Source of the DNA: Salminus brasiliensis
Lineage: Eukaryota; Chordata; Actinopteri; Characiformes; Bryconidae
Assembly: GCF_030463535.1 (NCBI RefSeq)
Contig: NC_132893.1
Location: 30,202,782-30,266,781 of the forward strand
DNA length: 64,000 nucleotides
Reading direction: 5' to 3'
Shown: piece by piece, positions 32,101-42,929 of the stretch
How the letters are laid out: each line of letters begins with the position of its first letter
How positions within the stretch are numbered: the first letter of the stretch is position 1
Translations under genes and position numbers: made by a program
The notes under the pieces: generated by a model
The model's input: only the letters and a program-made list of their open reading frames with translations
Told to the model about the DNA's origin: nothing
Database searches by the model: none

Positions 32101-34042
32101 TTAGTAGAGTTCAGTAACACTGAGATCAATAACTGATCAGCACAGTGATTTATCAGTCTACTCAGGCTTTAGCAGAGTTCACTAACACACTGAGATAAAT
32201 AACTGATCAGCACAGTGATTTATCAGTCTACTCAGGCTTTAGTAGAGTTCAGTAACACTGAGATCAATAACTGATCAGCACAGTGATTTATCAGTCTACT
32301 CAGGCTTTAGTAGAGTTCAGTAACACTGAGATCAATAACTGATCAGCACAGTGATTTATCAGTCTACTCAGGCTTTAGTAGAGCTCAGTAACACTGAGAT
32401 AAATAACTGATCAGCACAGTGATTTATCAGTCTACTCAGGCTTTAGTAGAGCTCAGTAACACTGAGATAAATAACTGATCAGCACAGTGATTTATCAGTC
32501 TACTCAGGCTTTAGTAGAGCTCAGTAACACTGAGATAAATAACTGATCAGCACAGTGATTTATCAGTCTACTCAGGCTTTAGTAGAGCTCAGTAACACTG
32601 AGATTAATAACTGATCAGCACAGTGATTTATCAGTCTACTCAGGCTTTAGTAGAGCTCAGTAACACTGAGATAAATAACTGATCAGCACAGTGATTTATC
32701 AGTCTACTCAGGCTTTAGTAGAGCTCAGTAACACTGAGATAAATAACTGATCAGCACAGTGATTTATCAGTCTACTCAGGCTTTAGTAGAGTTCAGTAAC
32801 ACTGAGATAAATAACTGATCAGCACAGTGATTTATCAGTCTACTCAGGCTTTAGTAGAGCTCAGTAACACTGAGATAAATAACTGATCAGCACAGTGATT
32901 TATCAGTCTACTCAGGCTTTAGTAGAGCTCAGTAACACTGAGATAAATAACTGATCAGCACAGTGATTTATCAGTCTACTCAGGCTTTAGTAGAGCTCAG
33001 TAACACTGAGATAAATAACTGATCAGCACAGTGATTTATCAGTCTACTCAGGCTTTAGTAGAGCTCAGTAACACTGAGATAAATAACTGATCAGCACAGT
33101 GATTTATCAGTCTACTCAGGCTTTAGTAGAGCTCAGTAACACTGAGATTAATAACTGATCAGCACAGTGATTTATCAGTCTACTCAGGCTTTAGTAGAGC
33201 TCAGTAACACTGAGATTAATAACTGATCACACAGTGATTTATCAGTCTACTCAGGCTTCTGTTGGAGTAACTGTCTCTACTGTCCAGGGAAAGCGGCTTG
33301 CTACTAGATTTTGTAGAATTGCTGTGAGGATTTATGAGATCAGATGTTGGATAAAGACGCCCCCCCCACCTCCACCTCCATTTTGGGGGGTTTTATACCC
33401 CTCTAGCCCACACTTGGTATTAGGCAGCATGGTGCCAATAGGTTCATGTTTATCTGCTCCAGAGAGTCCTATTCTATTGGCAGTACTTCTCTACAGGGAC
33501 TAGACCAGCTGTGTGTGTAGCTGGGTCAGCAATGGGTGCAACTTGGAGTAGCCATATGCATTTATTAGAAGAGATGTCCAAAAATATTCGGACATAGGTA
33601 TCGTATGTAATATGCATAAACTATTAAACACTTATCATTTATATTATACCCATAATATAAATGATAAGTGTTTAATAGTTTATGCATATTACATACGATA
33701 CCTATGTCCGAATATTTTTAAGTTAAGACAGACAACCGCTGTGTGTCTCTCAGACCCAGGCTGCTCTACTCTATCTTCGCGGTCCACCTTAAATGCGGCA
33801 GCAGACGCACACAGGGCTGCGCGGCGCCGCACCGCTTCCACCGCAGCTTTTAAGGTGGAACGGGAGCGAAAGCAGATCCACCCCAACCGAACTGTCCCGG
33901 CTAGGTACATAAACTCACCCTTTCTCTTCTTTGTCTGAACAGCCTCAGTGGGCATTGGACCGACCCACCCGTCCTCCCCATCCTCGTCTTCGTCTAATTT
34001 GCGTTTGTTTTCTGAACTTTCCTGCCCCGCGTCCGCAGCCAT
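25958..34042 (-). CDS. ppwd1: PPWD1, peptidylprolyl isomerase with WD40 repeats (complete, 11 exons)
   Basis: This is a nuclear cyclophilin associated with the spliceosome (late-stage/C complex) that isomerises Xaa-Pro bonds. Exons in gene order: 33919-34042, 31751-31853, 31221-31324, 30259-30379, 28985-29432, 28592-28782, 28236-28425, 27650-27831, 27478-27559, 27011-27193 and 25958-26101. The phases join into 623 aa (human about 646). The N-terminus is acidic and then lysine-rich ([14 protein letters not shown]). WD40 repeats span roughly residues 70-370, with [16 protein letters not shown] and [17 protein letters not shown] readable. The cyclophilin domain is about 465-623 and its active-site elements are intact: FHRVIKGFMIQ (510-520), ANAG...SQFFIT, and W578 and H583 in [11 protein letters not shown]. 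The start has A at -3. The gene is convergent with TRIM23 and divergent from ADAMTS6. Its first exon lies between two blocks of one minisatellite. Confidence 0.98.
27011..27193 (-). CDS. ppwd1: PPWD1 exon 10, cyclophilin core (residues 516-576)
   Basis: It encodes [40 protein letters not shown] and [20 protein letters not shown], holding most of the substrate-pocket residues. Confidence 0.97.
27478..27559 (-). CDS. ppwd1: PPWD1 exon 9, cyclophilin core (residues 488-515)
   Basis: It encodes [20 protein letters not shown] then IFHRVIK. The Arg of FHR (R512) is the catalytic arginine of cyclophilins. Confidence 0.97.
27650..27831 (-). CDS. ppwd1: PPWD1 exon 8, linker and start of cyclophilin domain (residues 428-487)
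   Basis: It encodes [40 protein letters not shown] and [18 protein letters not shown]. The donor is GTGTGT. Confidence 0.96.
28236..28425 (-). CDS. ppwd1: PPWD1 exon 7 (residues 364-427)
   Basis: It encodes [20 protein letters not shown], then a linker, and ends [17 protein letters not shown]. The donor is GTGAGA. Confidence 0.96.
28592..28782 (-). CDS. ppwd1: PPWD1 exon 6 (residues 301-363)
   Basis: It encodes [40 protein letters not shown] and [14 protein letters not shown]. The donor is GTATGT. Confidence 0.96.
28985..29432 (-). CDS. ppwd1: PPWD1 exon 5, central WD40 repeats (residues 151-300)
   Basis: This is the largest exon (448 nt). It encodes [80 protein letters not shown] and on to FDESLT, carrying several WD-type blades. 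Confidence 0.97.
29640..30180. repeat. 'ggttgctatgctgttgct' minisatellite in a PPWD1 intron
   Basis: About 540 bp of irregular units such as 'ggtggttactatgcagt', 'gttgctaagcagctgcta' and 'gtcccaggtggttgc', related to 2105-2480. Confidence 0.7.
30259..30379 (-). CDS. ppwd1: PPWD1 exon 4 (residues 111-150)
   Basis: It encodes [20 protein letters not shown] then [20 protein letters not shown]. The donor is GTAAGA. Confidence 0.95.
30789..31159. mobile_element. hAT-like MITE with perfect 8-bp target duplication
   Basis: It starts tagggatgcaccgatcc and ends ggatcggtgcatcccta. The 8-mer acttaaac flanks it at 30781-30788 and 31160-31167. This shows a true hAT-type insertion in PPWD1 intron 3. Confidence 0.9.
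31221..31324 (-). CDS. ppwd1: PPWD1 exon 3 (residues 76-110)
   Basis: It encodes [20 protein letters not shown] then [14 protein letters not shown], the start of the WD40 array. The donor is GTGTGT. Confidence 0.95.
31751..31853 (-). CDS. ppwd1: PPWD1 exon 2 (residues 42-75)
   Basis: It encodes [20 protein letters not shown] then [14 protein letters not shown]. The donor is GTAAGT. The acceptor follows a T-rich tract, and the minisatellite begins about 135 bp upstream of it. Confidence 0.96.
31985..33258 (+). repeat. 68-bp minisatellite, array A (PPWD1 intron 1)
   Basis: About 18-19 head-to-tail units. Each holds 'gatcagcacagtgattta', 'tcagtctactcaggcttt' and 'agtagagctcagtaacac'. Variants of 70 bp have an extra 'ac' in acacactgag. 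The array ends abruptly in a MITE fragment. Confidence 0.95.
33259..33605 (+). mobile_element. 5'-truncated 'tacactatatgg' MITE at the array edge
   Basis: Starting at 'tgttggagtaactgtctcta', it carries the family 3' half ('ctgctccagagagtcctatt') and an altered 3' terminal repeat that runs into the inverted repeat at 33580. Confidence 0.65.
33580..33719. repeat. Perfect inverted repeat, 68-bp arms, 4-nt loop
   Basis: Left arm 33580-33647 and right arm 33652-33719 are exact reverse complements around ACCC. The outer part of the arms looks like the 3' end of the adjoining MITE, so the MITE end seems to have been duplicated in inverse orientation. It lies in PPWD1 intron 1. Confidence 0.9.
33783..33859. 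repeat. Foldback motif in PPWD1 intron 1
   Basis: 'tccaccttaaa' at 33783 pairs with 'tttaaggtgga' at 33849-33859, enclosing a GC-rich centre with gcggcgccgc. The same edge words occur in the inverted repeat at 14754-14880. Confidence 0.55.
33919..34042 (-). CDS. ppwd1: PPWD1 exon 1 (residues 1-41)
   Basis: It encodes [20 protein letters not shown] followed by [21 protein letters not shown] and ends in phase 1 at GTGAGT. It sits in a roughly 1-kb island between two minisatellite arrays. Confidence 0.93.
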
Positions 34043-34261
34043 GTTTCAAATACAGCTTTCCTCGGCGGCGTTCTCACAGACTAGGGTCTGCTCGGCTGCC
34101 GCCACAGCGCCCCCTGTCGATGCGGAGCTCAAACAACCCGAGCTGGGAGCATCCCACTAAAACTCTCTTTACCAGTGAGGAAGTTGTTCAATCTTAGATT
34201 TATTTGTAGCTAAGATTTTAGCAGAGCTTAATAATAATGTGCAGTAATAATAATAATGTAA

Positions 34262-36957
34262 CACTGATCAATAACTGATCAGCACAGTGATTTATCAGTC
34301 TACTCAGGCTTTAGTAGAGCTCAGTAACACTGAGATAAATAACTGATCAGCACAGTGATTTATCAGTCTACTCAGGCTTTAGTAGAGCTCAATAACACAC
34401 TGAGATCAATAACTGATCAGCACAGTGATTTATCAGTCCACTCAGGCTTTAGTAGAGCTCAGTAACACTGAGATCAATAACTGATCAGCACAGTGATTTA
34501 TCAGTCTACTCAGGCTTTAGTAGAGCTCAGTAACACACTGAGATTAATAACTGATCAGCACAGTGATTTATCAGTCCACTCAGGCTTTAGTAGAGCTCAG
34601 TAACACTGAGATAAATAACTGATCAGCACAGTGATTTATCAGTCTACTCAGGCTTTAGTAGAGCTCAGTAACACTGAGATAAATAACTGATCAGCACAGT
34701 GATTTATCAGTCTACTCAGGCTTTAGTAGAGCTCAATAACACACTGAGATCAATAACTGATCAGCACAGTGATTTATCAGTCCACTCAGGCTTTAGTAGA
34801 GCTCAGTAACACTGAGATAAATAACTGATCAGCACAGTGATTTATCAGTCTACTCAGGCTTTAGTAGAGCTCAATAACACACTGAGATAATTACCTGATC
34901 AGCACAGTGATTTATCAGTCTACTCAGGCTTTAGTAGAGCTCAGTAACACTGAGATAATTACCTGATCAGCACAGTGATTTATCAGTCTACTCAGGCTTT
35001 AGTAGAGCTCAGTAACACTGAGATAAATAACTAATCAGCACAGTGATTAATCAGTCCACTCAGGCTTTAGTAGAGCTCAGTAACACACTGAGATAAATAA
35101 CTGATCAGCACAGTGATTTATCAGTCTACTCAGGCTTTAGTAGAGCTCAGTAACACTGAGATAAATAACTGATCAGCTCAGTGATTTATCAGTCTACTCA
35201 GGCTTTAGTAGAGCTCAGTTACACTGAGATAAATAACTGATCAGCACAGTGATTTATCAGTCTACTCAGGCTTTAGTAGAGCTCAGTAACACTGAGATTA
35301 ATAACTGATCAGCACAGTGATTTATCAGTCTACTCAGGCTTTAGTAGAGCTCAGTAACACTGAGATAAATAACTGATCAGCACAGTGATTTATCAGTCTA
35401 CTCAGGCTTTAGTAGAGCTCAGTAACACACTGAGATAAATAACTGATCAGCACAGTGATTTATCAGTCTACTCAGGCTTTAGTAGAGCTCAGTAACACTG
35501 AGATAAATAACTGATCAGCACAGTGATTTATCAGTCTACTCAGGCTTTAGTAGAGCTCAGTAACACTGAGATAAATAACTGATCAGCACAGTGATTTATC
35601 AGTCTACTCAGGCTTTAGTAGAGCTCAGTAACACTGAGATTAATAACTGATCAGCTCAGTGATTTATCAGTCTACTCAGGCTTTAGTAGAGCTCAATAAC
35701 ACACTGAGATAAATAACTGATCAGCACAGTGATTTATCAGTCCACTCAGGCTTTAGTAGAGCTCAGTAACACTGAGATCAATAACTGATCAGCACAGTGA
35801 TTTATCAGTCTACTCAGGCTTTAGTAGAGCTCAGTTACACTGAGATAAATAACTGATCAGCACAGTGATTTATCAGTCTACTCAGGCTTTAGTAGAGCTC
35901 AGTAACACTGAGATAAATAACTGATCAGCACAGTGATTTATCAGTCTACTCAGGCTTTAGTAGAGCTCAGTAACACACTGAGATAAATAACTGATCAGCA
36001 CAGTGATTTATCAGTCTACTCAGGCTTTAGTAGAGCTCAGTAACACTGAGATAAATAACTGATCAGCACAGTGATTTATCAGTCTACTCAGGCTTTAGTA
36101 GAGCTCAATAACACACTGAGATAAATAACTGATCAGCACAGTGATTTATCAGTCTACTCAGGCTTTAGTAGAGCTCAGTAACACTGAGATAAATAACTGA
36201 TCAGCTCAGTGATTTATCAGTCTACTCAGGCTTTAGTAGAGCTCAGTAACACTGAGATAAATAACTGATCAGCACAGTGATTTATCAGTCTACTCAGGCT
36301 TTAGTAGAGCTCAGTAACACTGAGATAAATAACTGATCAGCACAGTGATTTATCAGTCTACTCAGGCTTTAGTAGAGCTCAGTAACACTGAGATAAATAA
36401 CTGATCAGCACAGTGATTTATCAGTCTACTCAGGCTTTAGTAGAGCTCAGTAACACTGAGATAAATAACTGATCAGCACAGTGATTTATCAGTCTACTCA
36501 GGCTTTAGTAGAGCTCAGTAACACTGAGATAAATAACTGATCAGCACAGTGATTTATCAGTCTACTCAGGCTTTAGTAGAGCTCAGTAACACTGAGATTA
36601 ATAACTGATCAGCACAGTGATTTATCAGTCTACTCAGGCTTTAGTAGAGCTCAGTAACACTGAGATTAATAACTGATCAGCTCAGTGATTTATCAGTCTA
36701 CTCAGGCTTTAGTAGAGCTCAGTAACACTGAGATAAATAACTGATCAGCTCAGTGATTTATCAGTCTACTCAGGCTTTAGCAGAGTTCACTAACACACTG
36801 AGATAAATAACTGATCAGCACAGTGATTTATCAGTCTACTCAGGCTTTAGTAGAGCTCAGTAACACTGAGATTAATAACTGATCAGCACAGTGATTTATC
36901 AGTCTACTCAGGCTTTAGTAGAGCTCAGTAACACACTGAGATAAATAACTGATCAGC
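34262..36957 (+). repeat. 68-bp minisatellite, array B (upstream of PPWD1)
   Basis: About 39 units of the same monomer and in the same orientation as array A, from 'actgatcaataactgatcag' to 'ctgatcagca'. Variants 'agcagagttcactaacacac' occur at the outer end (about 36778), as at the outer end of array A. There is no gene in this stretch. Confidence 0.95.
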
Positions 36958-37259
36958 AATATGCAGGCCTGTTTGGCTTCTACACCTATAGGCTTAGTTT
37001 TGGAGTTGGTATCTCTCAAAACCAAACACGGATTGTGAAGTAGTAAGTCGTTCAGTCTGCTGGGGCACTGTGTTTTACCCTCAGCCCCTCTTTTTGGACC
37101 TTTAGAGATTCACCCAGGTGTCAAATTGTACTGGGCTCAGATACAGCTAAGCAAAAGTCTGCAACATGGTTAGTCAAAATGTACTGGGCTCATCTACAGC
37201 TAAGCAAAACTGTAGGAACCTATGGAACCCACTTTGAACCCCTCCTGGTCCCATTACTG

Positions 37260-38065
37260 GCATCCATATGAGGGGCCATCGTGACACCTGTGGACAAAAC
37301 TTTCTGGTTTCTAGTTGAGCTGACATGCCCTGTACTACATTCCTTCCTCCGGAAGCTAAGAAAGGCCCGTCTCCCTCCACCCATCCTCACCCTCTTCTAT
37401 AGAGGGACCATAGAGAGCATCCTAAGCAGCTGCATCACTGCCTGCTTTGGGACCTGCACAGCCTCTGACCACAAGACCCTCCAACGCATTGTGAGGACAG
37501 CTGAGAGGATCATCGGAGTCTCTCTCCACTCCGTCATGGACATTTACACTGCCCGCTGCATCCACAAAGCAACCAGCATTGTGGATGACTCCACCCCCCC
37601 GTTCACACAGACTGTTCTGCAGTCCGCAGCATCCGGTCCAACATGACCAGACTCTGCAACAGCTTCTTCCCCCAAGCCATCAGACTTCTCAACTCCACTC
37701 AACTTCTGAACTGATGTCTTTTCTGCTACATGCTCCCTCTCTCTCTCTCTCTCTCTCCAACCATTTACCCCAGATAAAATGGAAAGCATTTTTTTGCACA
37801 AAGCATTTTGCACTAATAACCTTACTACCTCACTGGACTCAATATTTATTACACACTGCAGAATTTGCACACTACCGCCAATTATTTATTATTCTCTGTC
37901 TGTACTGTGTTGTGTTGTCTGTCCGCACTTGTTTGTGTTGCACTTGTGTTTTGTATGCACTGTCTATGTTGCACCATGGTCCTGGAGGAACGTTGTTTCG
38001 TTTCACTGTGTACTCTGTATGAAGCTGAAATGACAATAAAACCCACTTGACTTGACTTGACTAAT
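37260..38065 (+). mobile_element. LINE 3' end (L2/CR1-like), truncated
   Basis: 37281-37620 reads the C-terminal part of a non-LTR reverse transcriptase (PILTLFYRGTIESILSSCIT, KTLQRIVRTAERIIGVSLHS, YTARCIHKATSIV). After a frameshift near 37590 the downstream frame continues the conserved tail, then a 3' UTR ending 'tgacaataaaacccacttga' and a short (cttga)n tail. It is 5'-truncated and dead. Confidence 0.8.
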
Positions 38066-39149
38066 CATCCCGTGTAGTTCCAGTAGTCTGCTAATTAGCA
38101 AGACTCTATTGGGATCATTATTTTCTGACCACACTACATTTATGTTTACTAACCAGTTAAGAGAGCTCCAGCTGTGAAATGTTTTACAGCAGATCCAGAC
38201 CAAGCTTTAGATAGAACCACATTTTGCTTATTAGCTGGCTAACTAGCTGTCTAACTACCTTTTTTGGCTGTTAACTCAGTGTGAATAAATGTGTTCAATA
38301 ACTGTATTATTAAATAATTGTATAAGGCTGCAAAATGCATTATAACTAACTTACCACTAGATGTCGCTGCTACGTTACTAACTATCCAGTGGTGCAGCTG
38401 TGTGTGAGGAATATGAAGGTTTTTTAAGATGCTGCAGAGCCTGTTGAGATTTTAATGAGGCTTAAACAGGATGAGTAAAATAAGAGAAGAAGATGAAGAT
38501 AAAGAATGTGGTTTTGATTTATTAGCAAAAAAAAAAAAACACATTCGAAATATTTAGAAATATTCGAAAGTTGGTCAATGCAAAGTATCAGGGTCAGGGT
38601 ATGCAGGGTCAGCAGCCCGACTCATCCTTCAGAATCTCAGAACATGTCCCATGTTACAAAACAGGTCATTAGCAGCCAGAGGTGTGTAAATGTTTAATGC
38701 TTACTTTTATGTTTACTGTCTCATCTGTATGCACTTTGTAACAGTACATCAAGCCAAAATACGTCACCTCACTTAATAGATAAATAAACAAACACATGAA
38801 TAAATGTGCAAATAAATAAATAAACAAATAAAAGTATTTACAAACAAACAAATAAACAAAAACATGTATAAACAAGTAAACAAAAACACACAAATACAAA
38901 AAATAAGCAAATAACTAGTCCAACAACTAAATGGCAAGGAAAATGACACAGAGCTGGTGTTTCTGATTGGTCCACAGCGATCAAACTGTCTACTGAAGGC
39001 CTGCAGTCATAAGGGCTGCTTCACACCTGCATAATCATTTTAACACAACTGATTTAAACCCATAAACAACTGCTGGCTTATTACCACTTGCTGAAGTGCA
39101 CAATGACATAAAATATATATTTCCGTTGTCATAAAAGGCTCAGGTGTTA
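38066..39149. other. Intergenic, no gene seen
   Basis: AT-rich DNA between the LINE tail and the next minisatellite. It includes an A-rich, low-complexity stretch with 'aaataaacaaa' words at about 38770-38910. A frame across it is low-complexity and not a gene. Confidence 0.5.
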
Positions 39150-39520
39150 TAATAGCAACTATCTAGTAACACTTACCATAAGCAAATACCGGGCAAACCC
39201 ATAATAGCTATCGCCTAGCAACCACCAAGCAACATCAGAGCAACATAGTAACTCCCTAGCAAATGTATTCACAACCTTGTACCAACACTATAGCAACCAC
39301 CTGGGATACCATAGTATCCATCTAGCAACATATTAACAACCACTTTGTAACACCTTGCATCACTTGAGACATCATAGTAATCATGTATTAGCAACTTAGC
39401 CATCACCATGGATACCTTAGCAACCACTTAGCAGCACTTACTACTTACTAATCACCTACAGTGCCTTTAGCAGCTGCTTGATAACACATTAATAATTATC
39501 AATGGGTCAGTGATATTTAG
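39150..39520. repeat. Minisatellite related to 'ttgctaggtggttgct' (reverse orientation)
   Basis: Irregular units such as 'tagcaaccaccaagcaacat' and 'tagcaaccacctgggatacc' are the reverse complement of the motif at 2105-2480 and 29640-30180. Confidence 0.65.
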
Positions 39521-40129
39521 ACAGCATTCATTAGTTTTTTATGTTAAAACAATAAAATAACTACAAACTTTCATTAAATATTCAAACAGTTATTACTTTA
39601 AAACACAAAATACTTAAATAAAATGCATGTTACATTAAATAAATGTAAAGTATTTCACAGTTTATTAAAAAACAAATTGTATAGTTAGTCTTTATTAACG
39701 TGTAAATTGTAAAAAAGTTTACAGTGGTCATGAAAGGTCTAGGTATTATGTAGCAGTGCCATTTAGTAAGACGTTGGCATCTTTGTATAGATACACCTTG
39801 GAAAAACATCTGATAGCATCTGAATTTGATTAATTTGCGTTTCTTATTGCTTCCATTAATGATCAGATAATGATTTTCTGTTGTTTTATTCCAAAATGGT
39901 CCAATAAAATCAGTAGTTCCAGGTTACCACAATAGTTTTACTACAGCAATGCAGATTTGCAGATTTACTCATTTAGCCCAATAGTTATCAATAGTGATTT
40001 GCTTATCTGAGAATCCCTGGATTAAACTACATTTACCGTTTCAGAAACGACCAGAAACGAGTTAAATCGTCAACAGGGCGAAAAACCAGGAGTTTTTCAG
40101 CTGAAGCTAATTAACAGTGCCCCTCTCCC

Positions 40130-40330
40130 CAGCTCCCCCTCATTAGCACAGCGCCCCCGAGCGCCGCACAGCGCCGCTGCAGCGGAACATGCGCTCTGCA
40201 CAGCTGCGCTGACGTCACGGCGAACCTCCCGGCGCTGCGCGGCTCGTGCTTAAAGCGGAGCGGAGAGACCGGCGGGCAGCTGCACCGGCCTGCCTTCAGC
40301 TCCCCTGTAGCTTCATCTCGCTGCTGTTAC
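40130..40330 (+). promoter_or_regulatory. adamts6: Probable ADAMTS6 promoter, CpG-rich, with a full CRE
   Basis: This is a sharp GC- and CpG-rich patch in otherwise AT-rich DNA. It contains the palindromic cAMP-response element TGACGTCA at 40210-40217. It lies 2.7 kb upstream of the ADAMTS6 start codon, with a possible non-coding first exon ending at a GTAACT donor near 40711. The exact start site cannot be fixed from sequence. Confidence 0.55.
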
Positions 40331-41364
40331 CACGAGCCTGCAGCAGCCACGAGCTAACAAACAACACAAGCAAACAGACAACACACAACAGCCTGGAAAA
40401 CACCTAAACAACAACAACAACAACAACAACAAAGTGAACAACACAGCTGCACACGTGCTAATGAAGCAACTTTGTTCCACAGTCTGGGAGGTGAACTTCA
40501 TGGATCATTAATGGAGCTTGACTTTTTTGGGGGGCCAAGTCGGTGCACCCCGTGCACCCGCGATCTGCTTCTCTTCCTGCACCGGGACGACTAGCTAGCT
40601 TTATTCTCGTCTTGTCGGCATGAAAGTCAAAGAAGGGAGGACTGCAGAAGAAGATTGCACTGAACTCAAACCCATTGTCTGCATCCTCTACAGTCAATGG
40701 AGATGAAGACGGTAACTACTGCTTTCTTACACTCTCTCGTGCAGGAATGCAATGCATGGTGTGCAGCATTGCTCTTTATTGCTCGCCTAATCAACAATGC
40801 AACACTTGCATTTGCTAACCTGCATGACAAGATGACTTCGTCTAGGTTTCTAACGTTAGTCATCGTGCTAACGGTTTGTAGTGCATGTGCAAATGTGTTG
40901 TCTAAGATAGCTAGTGCATTTACTTAACATCAGCTCGTGCATGTTGCTTAATGGAAATGCACGAGCAAAAACCACAACAATGCAATGCACAACTTAGCCT
41001 ACATGGCAAGGCACTCATATCCAGGTTAGTTAAGCTAGTTGGGCACCTCGAAGTGTCCCAGTTAGAAGTGACCCAGGTCTGCTATCTAGTACGTTGACGT
41101 ACTTAGCTAGCACCTACTATCAGTGATAGGGCTTAATGGAGCAAGTGGTCGCTGCTCGCGCGACCAGAAGGCTGTTCCAGTGAAATTGGTCGCTTTTATT
41201 GATTTGTGGACGTTTTGGCTCGTTTTACGACAAAACATGAATATAACACACGATAAATATATTTCTGGTAAAGATTAAAAGCGTTTAAACCGCATTTTGT
41301 TGTAATTTGTTTACGTTTTTGTTCATTTCTGAGGTGAAGTCTGAGGTTCGCTAAGCTGGCGCTG

Positions 41365-41691
41365 TATGTCCAAATGTTTGTGGACACCGCTTCCATTGAA
41401 CTCATTCATGTCCAGTCGTTGCAGATGAGAAGTGTTATCGCCAATAGAATAAGAGCAGGCTAGCTACTTTTTTTGGGGGACGGGTACAGGAGTTTGGAGG
41501 GGGTGAGGTGGGGTCCTGACCTCACCAGCGCTCACCAAGTTGGTCAGTCGCTGGATGCAATCAAATCCTCGCTAGTGCTGGGTCTCGGCCAGTGGAAAGC
41601 CTCCCCTGCGGAGAAGCAGGAGAGGCGGAGTTTAATAGACTGATAAACAGCTGATGAGCAGGTGTCCCAATACTTTTGTCCATGTAGTGTA
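41365..41691 (-). mobile_element. 'tacactatatgg' MITE in ADAMTS6 5' intron
   Basis: It runs from tatgtccaaatgtttgtgga to acttttgtccatgtagtgta. The interior has diverged. Confidence 0.6.
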
Positions 41692-41984
41692 GGGACGCAA
41701 AGCGCGCAGTAACGTTATGCCGGGGTTGGGAGTTTCTCCTGAGTTTTTGGGAGTATTTAAGGGGCCGGTGTAATGCACTTGGGCCGGTTGCCAGCTGTCT
41801 GGGTCAGACACGTTTCAGACACCCAGCCAGACTCAACTACTCAACTCTGCCGTCTGGGGTTGTGGTTCATTTCTTTCAGAGGCGGTGAAAGGGAGCTAGC
41901 TCTGCAGCCTTAACGTTCACGCAGGCTTCATGACTTTGACAGAGTAGCTTGGGTTAAGCTCAGACCTTCTTCTCTCCTGCTGGC

Positions 41985-42042
41985 TGGTTGGTTGGCTGGT
42001 TGGTTGGCTGGTTGGTTGGCTGGCTGGCTGGCTGGCTGGCAT
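41985..42042. repeat. (GGTTGGCT)n tract
   Basis: Repeated 'ctggttggttgg' and 'ctggctggctgg' units lie upstream of the ADAMTS6 start. A (CA)n/(TA)n run follows at 42164-42207. Confidence 0.8.
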
Positions 42043-42929
42043 TTCGACCCATCATCATTGCTGCTCATCTGGTGAGTTACCAGCCCTTTTCGTGTGAGGT
42101 TAAGGTCTACTTTAGCTGATATTGCAGAAAATGCATCACATAGCTTGCTTTGCTTTCAAAGGACACACACACACACACACACATATACATATACACACAC
42201 ATATACACTTTGGCGATCAGAGGGTGAGTGTGGTTGGGTCTGCTTCGTGTACGAGGTCGACCAAATGCCGAAAGTTCCTCGCATACACTGGGGCGGGGTG
42301 GGATGGGTTGGTGTTTAGCCATGTGGTTTGAACTTGTCGTATCGCAGGTGTGGAGATGATCACCTGAAGCCACATCTGACATCCCACTCATCACATATGA
42401 GCTCACTGTTAGCTCCTGTGCGATCATGAAGCGGTGGAGTGGTATCACTCCAGTGGTCTTCACTCCAGGTGTTGCTGTTAGATGTGCTGGAGGCAACCCT
42501 GAAGTAGTCTACTTTGAAATGGTTGTGGGAGATCAAAGCTGGTGTGATTTTTCTCAATGGTGCAGGCTTCTTTTTCCCCATGTGCCAATATCTTCTGATC
42601 CGTTTCCAGGCCCCCAAATGGATAGTGCAAGACAGCCCCCCGGTATAGATCTGCTGCTTTGGAATTACTTGAAGTAATTTGCTCGTATGGATTCTTGCAC
42701 CGCTCATGGCTGACACAAGTTCGGATGCAGATGCAAGTCAAGTCTGGAGGCGCAGACTTTCCGAAGACTTTTGAACCCTGGATGACTCACGGGCTTGAAA
42801 ATCACCGATATCAAGGATGCTCTTCGTCATGGACGTGTTATGGTACAAGGCTGGATTGACTGAAGTGTTTTAATCCTCGTGTAGCTCCCCCACCCCCTCC
42901 CCCATCCCATGTCAGATCTTCTCTAAATT

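Noticed and set aside
31985-36957. CRISPR-like regular repeats
   Set aside because: The units are contiguous 68-bp direct repeats with no unique spacers, inside a vertebrate gene. This is a minisatellite.
37281-37646. Possible host gene from a 121-codon ORF
   Set aside because: It is the C-terminal end of a LINE reverse transcriptase, frameshifted and followed by a LINE 3' tail.
40697-40927. 76-codon ORF starting MEMKTVTTAF near the ADAMTS6 promoter
   Set aside because: It has no recognisable domain, overlaps a likely GTAACT donor and lies in a region with irregular 'tgcatg' words; it is probably chance.
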